Part shown: positions 1 to 8,546 of the stretch, one piece after another | Layout: every line of letters begins with the position of its first letter | Position numbering within the stretch: position 1 is the stretch's first letter | Origin: Clostridiales bacterium UBA1774 | Lineage (GTDB): Bacteria > Bacillota > Clostridia > Oscillospirales > Oscillospiraceae | Assembly (NCBI GenBank): GCA_002314635.1 | Contig: DCGQ01000015.1 | Span: forward strand, 1 to 43,182 | Direction: 5' to 3' | Length of the DNA stretch: 43,182 nucleotides | The notes under the pieces: model-generated | Database searches by the model: none | Seen by the model: the letters and a program-made list of their open reading frames with translations, nothing else | What the model was told of the DNA's origin: nothing | Translations under genes and position numbers: made by a program

Positions 1-1059
1 ATGAACGCCAACGAGGTCATTGCCAACCGGGGAAATCAGATCGCAGGGAAGAAGCTGCTCCATCCCAACGATGACATCAACATGAGCCAATCCTCCAACG
101 ATACCTTCCCCACTGCCATGCACATCTGTGCAGTGTTGGCGCTGGAAGACAAGCTTATTCCGGCGGCTGATACATTGATTGCAACATTCAAGCGTTTGGA
201 AGCGGAAAATGAGGGCATTGTCAAATCCGGACGCACCCATTTGCAGGACGCGACCCCGCTGCGGTTTTCGCAGGAGGTGTCCGGCTGGCGGGAGCTGGTG
301 GCAGCGCCCTGCCGGATGCTGGAGCAGAGCCTTGCAGAGCTTCGGCGGCTTGCCATCGGCGGCACCGCCGTGGGTACGGGTCTGAATGCGCCGAAGGATT
401 ACGATGTGCAGGTCTGCGCCGCCCTGCGGGAGCTGACCGGCGCGGCCTTTACCCCGGATGAGAACAAGTTCCACGCCCTCACCTCCCGGGACGCGCTGGT
501 GTTTTCCCACGGAGCGCTGAAAGCGCTGGCCTGCAATCTGATGAAGATCGCCAACGATATCCGCTTTGAGGCCAGCGGCCCGCGCTGCGGCTATGGGGAG
601 CTGCACATCCCGGAAAACGAGCCGGGCAGCAGCATCATGCCGGGCAAGGTGAACCCGACCCAGTGCGAGGCCGTGACCATGGCCGCCGTGCAGGTGATGG
701 GTAACGACGCCGCCATCGGTATCGCCGCGTCGCAGGGCAATTTCCAGCTGAATGTGTTCCTTCCGGTGTGTGGTTACGATTTTCTGCTGTCCGCCCGGCT
801 GCTGGCGGATGCGATGGAGTCCTTCCGCCTTCGCTGCGTGGAGGGGATCGTGCCGGATGAAGCACGGATGACCGAGAATCTGAACCGGTCTTTGATGCTG
901 GTCACTTGTCTGACCCCGAAAATCGGCTACGAACCCGCCGCGTTGTGCGCTCAGACCGCCTTGAAGCAGGGGCTTACCCTGCGGGAAGCGGTGCTGCAGC
1001 TTGGGTATCTCAGCGGTGAGGAGTTCGACACGCTGGTTCGCCCGGAAAAAATGGTGTGA
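1..1059 (+). CDS. fumC: Class II fumarate hydratase, 3' part (5' end outside the window)
   Basis: Interconverts fumarate and malate in the cytoplasm. The visible 352 residues carry the superfamily signature GSSIMPGKVNPTQCE (about residues 209-223). The PGKVNPTQCE form is typical of FumC, whereas aspartate ammonia-lyases usually read PAKVNP. The early MNANEVIANRG and the SSNDTFPTAMH substrate-site segment (about residues 31-41) also match the family. A complete FumC is about 460 residues, so roughly 110 N-terminal residues lie upstream; the ATG at position 1 is an internal methionine. The stop is followed at once by the 1066-1093 hairpin, and the next gene is convergent. An aspartase or another lyase of the superfamily is less likely. 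Confidence 0.9.
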   Translation: MNANEVIANRGNQIAGKKLLHPNDDINMSQSSNDTFPTAMHICAVLALEDKLIPAADTLIATFKRLEAENEGIVKSGRTHLQDATPLRFSQEVSGWRELVAAPCRMLEQSLAELRRLAIGGTAVGTGLNAPKDYDVQVCAALRELTGAAFTPDENKFHALTSRDALVFSHGALKALACNLMKIANDIRFEASGPRCGYGELHIPENEPGSSIMPGKVNPTQCEAVTMAAVQVMGNDAAIGIAASQGNFQLNVFLPVCGYDFLLSARLLADAMESFRLRCVEGIVPDEARMTENLNRSLMLVTCLTPKIGYEPAALCAQTALKQGLTLREAVLQLGYLSGEEFDTLVRPEKMV

Positions 1060-1065
1060 AAAAAA

Positions 1066-1093
1066 TCACCCGCCTCCGTTTGGAGGCGGGTGA
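1066..1093 (-). terminator. Intrinsic terminator of the pot operon, shared hairpin with fumC
   Basis: A perfect 12-bp stem (1066-1077 with 1082-1093) and a 4-nt loop lie between the convergent fumC and potD. The A-run at 1059-1065 becomes a U-run on the minus strand, so the full terminator signature is for the pot operon. On the plus strand there is no T-run after the stem. Confidence 0.8.
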
Positions 1094-1097
1094 AATG

Positions 1098-2297
1098 TTA
1101 CTTGGTGTAGAGCGCTTTTCTGCGCTTTTTCTTTTTATTCTTGCGAATGACGAAGAACACGCAGACCGCGATGATGACTACCAGACCGATGATGCAAAGC
1201 AGCAGGGTGTTGCTGGAGCCGGTGGTGCGAACCGTCAGCCACAGGGAGTCCATGTACTGGTTGGTTTCCGCGTCCAGAAACAGGAAGGTCTGGCCCTTTT
1301 TCAGGGTCTCCACATCCGGGTAAGCGATGGGACTGGAGGCCACCTCCGGGTCCATGTATTCCTTGGCCGCGTCGATGGGAGTGGAGTAACCCAGATAATC
1401 CAGATTCTGACCGCTGATCTCGGGGTCGCAAAGGAAGTTGATGTAGGCTTCCGCGGCGGCCTTGTTCTGGCAGCAGGTGGGAATGCACATGGCGTCGATG
1501 AACTTGTTGAAGCCTTCCTCAGGGAAGTAGAACTTCAAATCCGGGTTTTCCTGCGCCATCATCAGATAGTCGCCGGCGTAGTAAGCGCCGATCCATGCTT
1601 CCTCATGCTCCAGCGTGGTGAAGATCTGATCCATCACATAGTCCTGCACCACAGGCTTCTGCTGCCGCAGCGCTTCTGCGGCGGCGTCCAGCTCGGCCCG
1701 GTCAGTGGTGCTGATGCTGTAGCCCAGCTTCAGCTCCGCGATGCCGAAGGCGTCCCGGGGGTTGGAGAACATCAGGATCTTGCCGCTGTATTTCTCGTTC
1801 CACATCAGATCCCAGGAACCGGTATCCGCCTCGTCCACATACTTGGAGTTGTAGATCACGCCCACGGTGCCCCAGGTGTAGGGGACGGAATACTTGTTTT
1901 CCGGGTCATAATCCGTGTTCTTGTAGCCTTCGCCTACATACTGATAGTTGGGAATGTTATTGAAGTCCAGCTCCATCAGCATACCCTCGTCGATGAGACG
2001 ACCAACCATATAGTCGGAGGGGATGATCACATCATAGGAGGAACCGCCGGTTTTCAGCTTGGTGTACATGGTTTCGTTGGAATCGAAGGTCATGTAGTTC
2101 ACTTCGATGCCGGTTGCTTCGGTAAAGGCCTTGTTTACATCAATGGCACCGTCGGTCCCGTCGGAAATGTACTGACCCCAGTTGTATACATTGATGGTCA
2201 CGGTGTCGTCCTTGGCCTCTGCCGTGGACAGGAAGGGCAGGGCCGTCAGACCCAGCAGGAGAAATGCCGCAATCACACGGCGCAGAGAACGTTTCAT
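1098..2297 (-). CDS. potD: Spermidine/putrescine ABC transporter substrate-binding protein, with C-terminal membrane anchor
   Basis: Extracytoplasmic receptor that would deliver polyamines to the PotBC channel. The mature start (VTINVYNWGQYI) and SYDVIIPSDYMVGRLI (about residues 88-103) are typical of PotD/PotF. The N-terminus is a signal peptide (about residues 1-28, cleavage probably after TAEA) without a lipobox cysteine. The C-terminus instead has a hydrophobic helix (about residues 363-384, LLLCIIGLVVIIAVCVFFVI) followed by a very basic tail KNKKKKRRK. The receptor therefore appears tethered by a C-terminal transmembrane segment instead of a lipid. It is the last gene of potABCD and ends just before the terminator. 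Family is certain; polyamine specificity rests on homology and operon context. Confidence 0.9.
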   Translation of the reverse strand: MKRSLRRVIAAFLLLGLTALPFLSTAEAKDDTVTINVYNWGQYISDGTDGAIDVNKAFTEATGIEVNYMTFDSNETMYTKLKTGGSSYDVIIPSDYMVGRLIDEGMLMELDFNNIPNYQYVGEGYKNTDYDPENKYSVPYTWGTVGVIYNSKYVDEADTGSWDLMWNEKYSGKILMFSNPRDAFGIAELKLGYSISTTDRAELDAAAEALRQQKPVVQDYVMDQIFTTLEHEEAWIGAYYAGDYLMMAQENPDLKFYFPEEGFNKFIDAMCIPTCCQNKAAAEAYINFLCDPEISGQNLDYLGYSTPIDAAKEYMDPEVASSPIAYPDVETLKKGQTFLFLDAETNQYMDSLWLTVRTTGSSNTLLLCIIGLVVIIAVCVFFVIRKNKKKKRRKALYTK

Positions 2298-2315
2298 TCA
2301 AAATCCTCCATTTAT

Positions 2316-3146
2316 TCAAACCGGGCCGCCAGACCGCTTCCGCAGCCGGGGATTGCGCGTCTTTGCCGTGTCACGAGCCTGCAGCAGATTCATGACCAGC
2401 ATAACCAGTAAAATCGCCAGAAACAGCAGGGTGAACAGGGCATAGATCTTGGGGTGCAGAGGCTTTTTCGTATAGTTATAGATTTCCACCGGCAGGGTGA
2501 CGAAATTGGGGCCATAGACGAAGTAGCTGATCACAAAATCGTCCAGCGACATGGTGAAGGCCATCAATCCGCCGGAAATGATGCCGGGCAGAATCTCATG
2601 GAGAATCACCTTGAAGAAGGCCTGCGTTGGGGTACAGCCAAGGTCCATGGCGGCTTCCTTCAGGTGGGGATCCATCTGGGTCAGCTTAGGCTGAACGGAG
2701 AGGATCACATAGGGCAGGTTGAAGGTGATATGGGCGATCAGCAGGGTCCAGAAACCCATGATGCTCTTGATTTTCAGCGTTTGACCCACGAAAGCGAACA
2801 GCAGCGCCAGACTGACGCCGGTGACAATCTCCGGGTTGGTCAGCGGGATATTGGTCAGCGACATGGTCAGCCGCCGCATCCGCTTGCCCATCTGCTGAAT
2901 GCCCAGCGTGGCCAGCGTTCCCAGAACGGTGGCGGCCAGCGCGGAGATGGCAGCGATGATGAAGCTGTTCAGCAGCAGAGGCAGCAGCACACTGTCCTGA
3001 AACAGTTCCCGGTAGTTGGAAAGCGTAAAGCCTTTGAAAACGGCAATGTCCGAACCGGTGTTAAAGGAGGCCACGGCCAGCACCAGCATGGGGATATAGA
3101 GGAAGGCAAAGACTACGATGGTAAAAACCTTGGAAGCAGTTTTCAT
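2316..3146 (-). CDS. potC: Spermidine/putrescine ABC transporter permease PotC
   Basis: Inner-membrane permease of 276 residues, with about six membrane helices expected. The EAA coupling loop (EAAMDLGCTPTQAFFKVILH, about residue 164 onward), which contacts the PotA ATPase, is intact, and the N-terminal segment (about residues 10-30) is hydrophobic. It starts inside the end of potB with a 4-bp ATGA overlap, which implies translational coupling. The order PotA-PotB-PotC-PotD is the usual one for polyamine importers. Confidence 0.92.
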   Translation of the reverse strand: MKTASKVFTIVVFAFLYIPMLVLAVASFNTGSDIAVFKGFTLSNYRELFQDSVLLPLLLNSFIIAAISALAATVLGTLATLGIQQMGKRMRRLTMSLTNIPLTNPEIVTGVSLALLFAFVGQTLKIKSIMGFWTLLIAHITFNLPYVILSVQPKLTQMDPHLKEAAMDLGCTPTQAFFKVILHEILPGIISGGLMAFTMSLDDFVISYFVYGPNFVTLPVEIYNYTKKPLHPKIYALFTLLFLAILLVMLVMNLLQARDTAKTRNPRLRKRSGGPV

Positions 3147-3955
3147 ATCGTTGCCACGCTTTCATCATCGCCGGTGAAGCGGTTCATCACCGCCACGCAG
3201 ACCAGAACCAGAATCATCAGCACCAGTGACAGCGCCGCACCCAGATTGGGGTTGTAGGCGGTCTTAAACTGGCTTTCAATCACGTCGCCGATCAGGGTGG
3301 AGGAGGTGCCGCCCAGCTTCTGGGAGATATAGAAGGTACTGACCGCAGGGACGAACACCATGGTAATGCCGGAGACGATGCCGGGAATGCTGAGGGGCAG
3401 CGTGACCCGTGTGAACACCTGCAGGGTGCCGCAGCCCAGATCCTGTGCCGCTTCCACCAGCCGGTGGTCGATCTTCATGATGACGGTATACAGCGGCATG
3501 ATCATGTAGGGAAGATAGTTGTAAACCATGCCCAGAATGACGGCACCGTCATTCCGCATCAGCTTCAGCGGACCGATGCCGATGCTGCCCAGAATCCGGT
3601 TGACAATGCCGGTGTCCTCCAGCAGGGAGACCCATGCCAGCGTGCGGAGCAGGAAGCTGATGCACATGGGCAGCATGACCAGCATATAGAGAAAACGCTG
3701 CGTGGTGGGCTTGGTCTGGGCGATGCACCATGCCACCGGATAACCCAGAATCAGGCAGATCAGAGCGGAAACCACAGCCAGCCACACGCTGCGAAGGAAG
3801 ATGGGCAGATAGCTGCCGATGGCGGCCAGATTCCGCAGGGTAAAAGCGCCGGTGACAGAATCGGTGAAGGCATAGTAAATGACAATGCCCAGCGGGATCA
3901 GCGTAAACAGCACCATCCAAAGCAGGTAGGGGCCGGAAAGAAACGCCCGCTTCAT
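3143..3955 (-). CDS. potB: Spermidine/putrescine ABC transporter permease PotB
   Basis: Second channel subunit, 270 residues, mostly hydrophobic. The EAA loop (EAAQDLGCGTLQVFTRVTLP, about residue 168 onward) and the start PYLLWMVLFTLIPLGIVIYYAF fit the PotB branch of binding-protein-dependent permeases. It overlaps potA by 4 bp upstream and potC by 4 bp downstream, so the three genes are probably translated in a coupled way. Confidence 0.92.
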   Translation of the reverse strand: MKRAFLSGPYLLWMVLFTLIPLGIVIYYAFTDSVTGAFTLRNLAAIGSYLPIFLRSVWLAVVSALICLILGYPVAWCIAQTKPTTQRFLYMLVMLPMCISFLLRTLAWVSLLEDTGIVNRILGSIGIGPLKLMRNDGAVILGMVYNYLPYMIMPLYTVIMKIDHRLVEAAQDLGCGTLQVFTRVTLPLSIPGIVSGITMVFVPAVSTFYISQKLGGTSSTLIGDVIESQFKTAYNPNLGAALSLVLMILVLVCVAVMNRFTGDDESVATI

Positions 3956-5094
3956 TCCTCTTCCTCCTGCTCTTCCAGCTCCTCGGCCAGCTCCGCGTCG
4001 CCGATTTCATCATATTCGGCAGAGTAGGAGCTGTAGTCGCCGAACATACCGGAGTAGCGGCTCTTACGCATGATATGAATGTCCTCCGGGTTCAGCCGGA
4101 TGCCGATGTTCGCGCCCACGGGATGGAAGTCCGTGGTCTGGATTAGCCATTTGAAGCCGTGGAAATCCACGATGATATCATAGTGGACGCCCTTGAAGGT
4201 GACGCTGGTGACGGTACCGCAAAGGTGGCCGCTGTCTGCCTTCACAATGTCCACATCCTCCGGACGGATGACCACATCCACCGGCTCATCCTTTTGGAAG
4301 CCGCCGTCCACGCAGGCAAAGCGGCGGCCGAAAAATTCAACCACCTTATCCTCGTGCATGATGCCGTCCAGAATATTGCTTTCGCCGATAAAGTCGGCGA
4401 CAAATGCGTTTTTCGGTTCGTTATAGATGTCCGTCGGTTTGCCGATCTGCTGGATCTCGCCCTTGTCCATGACAACGATGGTGTCGGACATGGTGAGAGC
4501 CTCCTCCTGATCGTGGGTGACATAGACGAAGGTGATCTCCATCTGCTGCTGAATCCGTTTCAGCTCGTTCTGCATATCCTTCCGGAGCCGCATATCCAGA
4601 GCACCCAGCGGTTCGTCCAGAAGCAGCACCTTGGGACGGTTGACCAGTGCGCGGGCGATGGCGATTCGCTGCATCTGACCGCCGGAAAGGTTGTCCACCT
4701 TCCGCTCCTCAAAGCCGCGCATACCAACCACTTCCAGCATTTCCGTGACCCGGCGGGAGATTTCCTCCTCGTCCAGCTTTGCAATGCGGAGACCGAAGGC
4801 GATGTTGTCGTACACATCCAGATGGGGAAACAGGGCATAGCGCTGAAACACGGTATTGACCTGGCGTTTGTGCGGCGGGACATCATTAATCCTCACACCG
4901 TCAAACAGAACATCACCGGCTACAGGCTTGACAAAACCACCGATAATGCGCAGGGTAGTTGTCTTTCCGCAGCCACTGGGCCCCAGAAGTGTGAGGAATT
5001 CGGAATCGTTGATATAGAGGTTCATGTTGTTCAAGACAACTTCACCGTCAAACGCCATGCTGATTCCGGCAAGGCGAATGAGCTCTTTGGACAT
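3952..5094 (-). CDS. potA: Spermidine/putrescine ABC transporter ATP-binding protein PotA
   Basis: ATPase that powers polyamine import. It has Walker A GPSGCGKT (residues 38-45), a Q-loop (VFQRYALFPH), signature LSGGQMQRIAIARAL, Walker B LLLDEPLGALD and the switch histidine in VTHDQEEAL. A TOBE-type C-terminal region follows (about 260-345). The protein ends in an unusually acidic tail, DAELAEELEEQEEEE, which I would not expect in every homologue. It is the first gene of the operon, with a consensus promoter at 5158-5185 and a GGGGGAGG ribosome site before the ATG. Confidence 0.93.
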   Translation of the reverse strand: MSKELIRLAGISMAFDGEVVLNNMNLYINDSEFLTLLGPSGCGKTTTLRIIGGFVKPVAGDVLFDGVRINDVPPHKRQVNTVFQRYALFPHLDVYDNIAFGLRIAKLDEEEISRRVTEMLEVVGMRGFEERKVDNLSGGQMQRIAIARALVNRPKVLLLDEPLGALDMRLRKDMQNELKRIQQQMEITFVYVTHDQEEALTMSDTIVVMDKGEIQQIGKPTDIYNEPKNAFVADFIGESNILDGIMHEDKVVEFFGRRFACVDGGFQKDEPVDVVIRPEDVDIVKADSGHLCGTVTSVTFKGVHYDIIVDFHGFKWLIQTTDFHPVGANIGIRLNPEDIHIMRKSRYSGMFGDYSSYSAEYDEIGDAELAEELEEQEEEE

Positions 5095-5157
5095 TTATCC
5101 TCCCCCGTTTCTACACGAATCCTGCCTCTCGACAGAATACGCTATTATAATGAGAGC

Positions 5158-5185
5158 ATATTACCATAGTTTCGCAAAATGTCAA
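5158..5185 (-). promoter_or_regulatory. Sigma-A promoter of potABCD
   Basis: Minus-strand -35 TTGACA (5180-5185), 16-bp spacer, -10 TAATAT (5158-5163) preceded by TGG. The -35 box overlaps the stop codon of the upstream pseudouridine synthase gene, so the two transcription units abut. Confidence 0.75.
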
Positions 5186-6153
5186 TGAAAATCATAATCC
5201 GGGAAGTATTTCGTTACAAAATCCGGCTTTTCCGAGAGAAAACGCCGATCCCGCAGATATTCCAGACAGCCGGCATCCGTCGTAAAGGAAAAAGTCAGGG
5301 AATAGGAGTAAAGCGCCTGCTTCAATTCGCCGGTAGACTGCACCTGTTTGCCGCCGTATTTGCCGTCGCCCAGCAGGGGCCAGCCTGCGTCTGCCATCTG
5401 GGCGCGGATCTGATGGGTGCGCCCGGTTTCCAGCCGACACTCCACCAGACTGAGACCGCCTTTGGAATCCAGCACCCGGTAGTCTGTCACGGCGGTCAGT
5501 GCGCCCGGCTCCGGCTGGTGACGCACATAGACCCGGTTTTTTACCGCGTCCTTAAAAAGGAAGCCTTTCAGCGTGCCCTGCGCGGGTTTGGGGGTGCCCT
5601 GCACCAGACAGAGGTAGCGCTTGTCCAGCTCTCGATCCCGGATTTTCTGGTTCAGCACCCGCAGCGCGTCCGCATTCTTGGCGGCAATGACGATACCGCC
5701 GGTATTCCGGTCAATGCGGTTGCACAGGGCAGGCTGGAAGGCGTGCTCCTCCCGGGGCCGCCAGGAGCCGTTCAGCAGCAGATGGGCCTGAATGTTGGCC
5801 AACAGCGTCCGCTCCGGCGGCTCACCCTCGGCGTGGTGGCACAGCATACCCGGTTTTTTATCCGCCAGCAGAATGTTATCATCCTCATACACCACGGTGA
5901 GATGGGGCGTGGCTACCTTCAGATAGGCGTTCTCATCCGTAGGCTTCTGGAAAAATTCATCGTTGATATACAGACTCAGCACATCGCCCACCTGCAGGCG
6001 GGTGTCCCGACCGGCGGCTTTCCCGTTTACCTTGACCCGTTTCAGACGCAGGTACTTCTGGCACAGGGAACTGGGCAGCAGGGGAACGGCCTTGGAGAGA
6101 AAACGGTCCAGCCGCTGTCCACCGTCATTGGGGCCGATTGTCAGCTCTTTCAT
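5182..6153 (-). CDS. RluA-family 23S rRNA pseudouridine synthase
   Basis: Converts uridine to pseudouridine in RNA, most likely 23S rRNA. The N-terminal 90 residues form an S4-type RNA-binding domain (GQRLDRFLSKAVP and KVNGKAAGRDTRLQVGDVLSLYI). The catalytic domain has NRIDRNTGGIVIAAKN near residue 150; the aspartate of RIDRNTGG corresponds to the RLDxxTSG active site. The C-terminal TGRTHQIRAQMADAGWPLLGDGKYGG motif is intact. Length of 323 residues is usual for RluC/RluD. Which of RluA, RluC or RluD it matches cannot be told by eye. The ribosome site is AAAGGAAATCAC before the ATG. Confidence 0.88.
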   Translation of the reverse strand: MKELTIGPNDGGQRLDRFLSKAVPLLPSSLCQKYLRLKRVKVNGKAAGRDTRLQVGDVLSLYINDEFFQKPTDENAYLKVATPHLTVVYEDDNILLADKKPGMLCHHAEGEPPERTLLANIQAHLLLNGSWRPREEHAFQPALCNRIDRNTGGIVIAAKNADALRVLNQKIRDRELDKRYLCLVQGTPKPAQGTLKGFLFKDAVKNRVYVRHQPEPGALTAVTDYRVLDSKGGLSLVECRLETGRTHQIRAQMADAGWPLLGDGKYGGKQVQSTGELKQALYSYSLTFSFTTDAGCLEYLRDRRFLSEKPDFVTKYFPDYDFH

Positions 6154-6174
6154 GTGATTTCCTTTCTTTTTTGC

Positions 6175-6194
6175 AAAAAAGCTCTTGCTTTTTT
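6175..6194. other. A/T-rich hairpin between the divergent rluA-family and rpmB genes
   Basis: Perfect inverted repeat AAAAAAGC-TCTT-GCTTTTTT. It lies in the leader region of the minus-strand pseudouridine synthase and overlaps the -35 box of rpmB. It is weak for an intrinsic terminator because of its low GC content; any role is unknown. Confidence 0.4.
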
Positions 6195-6213
6195 ACATGC
6201 CTTCTGCTAATAT
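6185..6213 (+). promoter_or_regulatory. Sigma-A promoter of rpmB
   Basis: -35 TTGCTT (6185-6190), 17-bp spacer, -10 TAATAT (6208-6213), giving a predicted start near 6220. A strong AGGGAGGTG ribosome site lies at 6239-6247. Confidence 0.65.
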
Positions 6214-6253
6214 TATCTAGCTGTTTAGAAAAACGCTTAGGGAGGTGCGACAA

Positions 6254-6442
6254 ATGGCAAAATGTGAATTCTGTGAAAAGGGCATTTCTTACGGCATCAA
6301 GGTCAGCCATTCCCATCGGCGGACGAATCGGACCTGGAAGCCCAATGTAAAGCGCGTAAAGGCAATCGTAGACGGCAAGCCTGTCCACGTGTATGCCTGC
6401 ACTCGGTGCCTCCGCAGCGGTAAAGTCACCCGCGCGGTGTGA
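6254..6442 (+). CDS. rpmB: 50S ribosomal protein L28 (zinc-binding form)
   Basis: Large-subunit ribosomal protein of 62 residues. It has two CxxC pairs (C4/C7 in CEFC and C49/C52 in CTRC), so it is the zinc-binding C+ form. SHRRTNRTWKPNVKRVKA is the conserved core. The ATG at 6254 is chosen over the in-frame GTG at 6245 because the AGGGAGGTG ribosome site overlaps that GTG and sits correctly for 6254. It is monocistronic, with its own promoter and a perfect terminator. Confidence 0.95.
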   Translation: MAKCEFCEKGISYGIKVSHSHRRTNRTWKPNVKRVKAIVDGKPVHVYACTRCLRSGKVTRAV

Positions 6443-6474
6443 GTACCGCTTTTGCGGGAATCTGAAAACCGAAG

Positions 6475-6509
6475 AAAATTTCCGGGAGTTTATCTCCCGG
6501 AAATTTTTT
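6475..6509. terminator. Bidirectional terminator between rpmB and the PlsY-like gene
   Basis: Perfect 14-bp stem (6475-6488 with 6494-6507), 5-nt loop, flanked by A-run and T-run, so a U-tract follows the stem in both directions. It would end rpmB from the left and the der operon from the right. Confidence 0.85.
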
Positions 6510-6520
6510 GCTTTCAGGGA

Positions 6521-7174
6521 TCAGCGATCATCGGCTTCGTCCTGCGGAGCCTCCTGCGCTTGGGGGGATGCGGCTCTGCGGGAGCGGAATCCGGCGATCA
6601 GCTTCCGGTAGCAGCGCAGAAGCTCAACATGATAAATGTGGAAAATCACATAAGAGGAGAACACGGCCAGCAGGACCTTCAGCCACCAGCCGCCGAAAAC
6701 GGCAAGGAAGATGGGGTGAAGCAACAGCGCGGCGGAGATCATCAGCTCCCGGCTGCCGGTGAAAACCATCAGCAGCAGACCAGCGATCACGCATACGAGG
6801 AACACGCGCCAGTCGATCAGCAAAAGCAGCAGCGCAGGGAAGATCAGATCCTCACGGGGACGGAAGCGGCGCAGCAGCGGCATACACTGTCCCAGCAGAG
6901 CGAAGAACATACCGAGCTGCTTGCCTATGGAGGGGAAACCAACGCCCTTCATCAGCAGACCGCCGAACAGAACCACCACCAGAGAACGGAGAAAGTCCGC
7001 CAGCGCCAGATAGCCGACTCCATGCCAGCGCCAGCGCTTGTATACCTGTGCATAGCCGAGGGTTTCACTTCTGGCCGGTTCATCATGCATGAAATACCTG
7101 CCCACCAGACCAACGGTATCCAGCATACCCAGCGCATATGCGATGACGGCAATCAAGAAAACACGCACTCCCAT
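6521..7174 (-). CDS. PlsY-like membrane protein lacking the catalytic motif
   Basis: A 217-residue membrane protein with five to seven hydrophobic segments and a charged tail (RSRRAASPQAQEAPQDEADDR). Its plan follows PlsY acyl-phosphate:glycerol-3-phosphate acyltransferase: an N-terminal helix like the family start (IAVIAYALGMLDTVGLVGRYF), then a loop, then GQCMPLLRRFRPREDLIFPALLLLL where PlsY has the GHxxPVFxxFKGGKGVAT segment. The gene lies directly after der, where many Clostridia carry plsY. However, the GSGNxGATN-type catalytic loop is replaced by ETLGYAQVYKRWRWHG, and the GGKG loop is lost (RPRED). I infer a diverged, probably non-catalytic paralogue, or an enzyme with changed chemistry. 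Ribosome site GAAAGGAAGG. Confidence 0.6.
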   Translation of the reverse strand: MGVRVFLIAVIAYALGMLDTVGLVGRYFMHDEPARSETLGYAQVYKRWRWHGVGYLALADFLRSLVVVLFGGLLMKGVGFPSIGKQLGMFFALLGQCMPLLRRFRPREDLIFPALLLLLIDWRVFLVCVIAGLLLMVFTGSRELMISAALLLHPIFLAVFGGWWLKVLLAVFSSYVIFHIYHVELLRCYRKLIAGFRSRRAASPQAQEAPQDEADDR

Positions 7175-7207
7175 GGGAAACCTTCCTTTCTTCCTGTAAA
7201 TGAGGGA

Positions 7208-8539
7208 TTATGTTTCGCTTTCACCACGCTCCCGCACGATCAGCCGGACGGGGGTGCCCTCCAGACCGAACACGCTGCGGAGCTGATTTTCCAGATAACG
7301 CTGATAGGAGAAATGGAACAGTTCTCTGTCGTTGCAGAAAATGATGAAGGTGGGGGGGCGGACGCCGGTCTGCGTCATATAATACAGCTTCAGACGCTTG
7401 CCCTTATCCGTAGGCGGCTGCACACGGGCGGTAGCATCGCTGAGTACATTGTTCAGCATACCGGTGGTGATCCGCATGGCGCTCTGATCGTTCACATAGT
7501 TGATCAGCTCAAACAGGCGGCTGACCCGCTGCCCGGTGAGGGCGGAGATGAAAACGATGGGCGCATAGGGCATGAAGCTCAGATCCCGGCGGACCCGTTC
7601 CCGCATCCAGTCCATGGTTTTGGTTTCCTTGTCCACCAGATCCCACTTGTTGACCACGATGATGCAGGCCTTGCCGCTTTCGTGAGCCAGACCGGCCACC
7701 TTGGTGTCCTGCTCGGTGACGCCTTCCTGCGCGTCCAGCAGGATCAGACATACATCCGCACGCTCCACGGCGGCCTCGGAGCGCATGGCGCTGAACTTCT
7801 CAATCCGGTCCTCCACCTTGCTTTTGCGGCGGAGACCGGCGGTGTCGATGATCAGATACTTGCCCTTGTCGTTCTCAAAATAGGAGTCAATGGCGTCCCG
7901 GGTGGTGCCCGCAATGTCGGATACGATGACCCGCTGCTCCTGCAGGATGCAGTTGGTCAGGCTGCTTTTGCCCACATTGGGACGGCCGATGACGGCGACC
8001 TTGATCAGATCGTCCTCCTCCTCGTCCTCCTCCTCCGGCGGGAAGTAGCGGAAGCAGGCGTCCAGCAGGTCGCCGGTGCCGTGACCGTGTACGGCGGAGA
8101 CGGCGATGGGGTCGCCCAGACCAAGATTGTAGAACTCGTAAAACTCCGGATCCACCGGGCCTACCGAGTCCATTTTGTTGACGGCCAGTACCACGTTCTT
8201 TTTGGATTTCAGCAGCATATTGGCCACATCCATGTCGGCGGCAGTGACGCCGGTTCGGATATCCGTCACCAGTACGATCACATCCGCCGTGTTGATGGCG
8301 ATGCGTGCCTGCTCCCGCATGAAGAGCAGCAGCTCATTGTCCGTGGTGGGTTCGATGCCGCCGGTGTCCACCATGGTGAAGGTGCGGCCGCACCACTCGG
8401 AATCCGCATAGATGCGGTCACGGGTCACGCCCGGCGTGTCCTCCACAATGCTGATTCTGGCACCGGCCAGCTTATTAAAGAGCAGGGACTTGCCCACATT
8501 GGGCCGTCCTACGATTGCAATCAGCGGTTTTTTAGCCAT
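7208..8539 (-). CDS. der: Ribosome-assembly GTPase Der (EngA)
   Basis: Double-domain GTPase needed for 50S subunit assembly. There are two G domains in tandem, each with GRPNVGKS: the first near residues 9-16, the second near residue 183. Matching DTPG/DTAG switch motifs and NKxD motifs (VNKMD and VNKWD) are present. The C-terminal KH-like domain includes PPTFIIFCNDRELFHFSYQRYLENQLR. Length of 443 residues is standard. It lies 7 bp after the radical-SAM gene and 33 bp before the PlsY-like gene, so the three probably form one operon. Confidence 0.96.
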   Translation of the reverse strand: MAKKPLIAIVGRPNVGKSLLFNKLAGARISIVEDTPGVTRDRIYADSEWCGRTFTMVDTGGIEPTTDNELLLFMREQARIAINTADVIVLVTDIRTGVTAADMDVANMLLKSKKNVVLAVNKMDSVGPVDPEFYEFYNLGLGDPIAVSAVHGHGTGDLLDACFRYFPPEEEDEEEDDLIKVAVIGRPNVGKSSLTNCILQEQRVIVSDIAGTTRDAIDSYFENDKGKYLIIDTAGLRRKSKVEDRIEKFSAMRSEAAVERADVCLILLDAQEGVTEQDTKVAGLAHESGKACIIVVNKWDLVDKETKTMDWMRERVRRDLSFMPYAPIVFISALTGQRVSRLFELINYVNDQSAMRITTGMLNNVLSDATARVQPPTDKGKRLKLYYMTQTGVRPPTFIIFCNDRELFHFSYQRYLENQLRSVFGLEGTPVRLIVRERGESET

Positions 8540-8546
8540 AATACCC

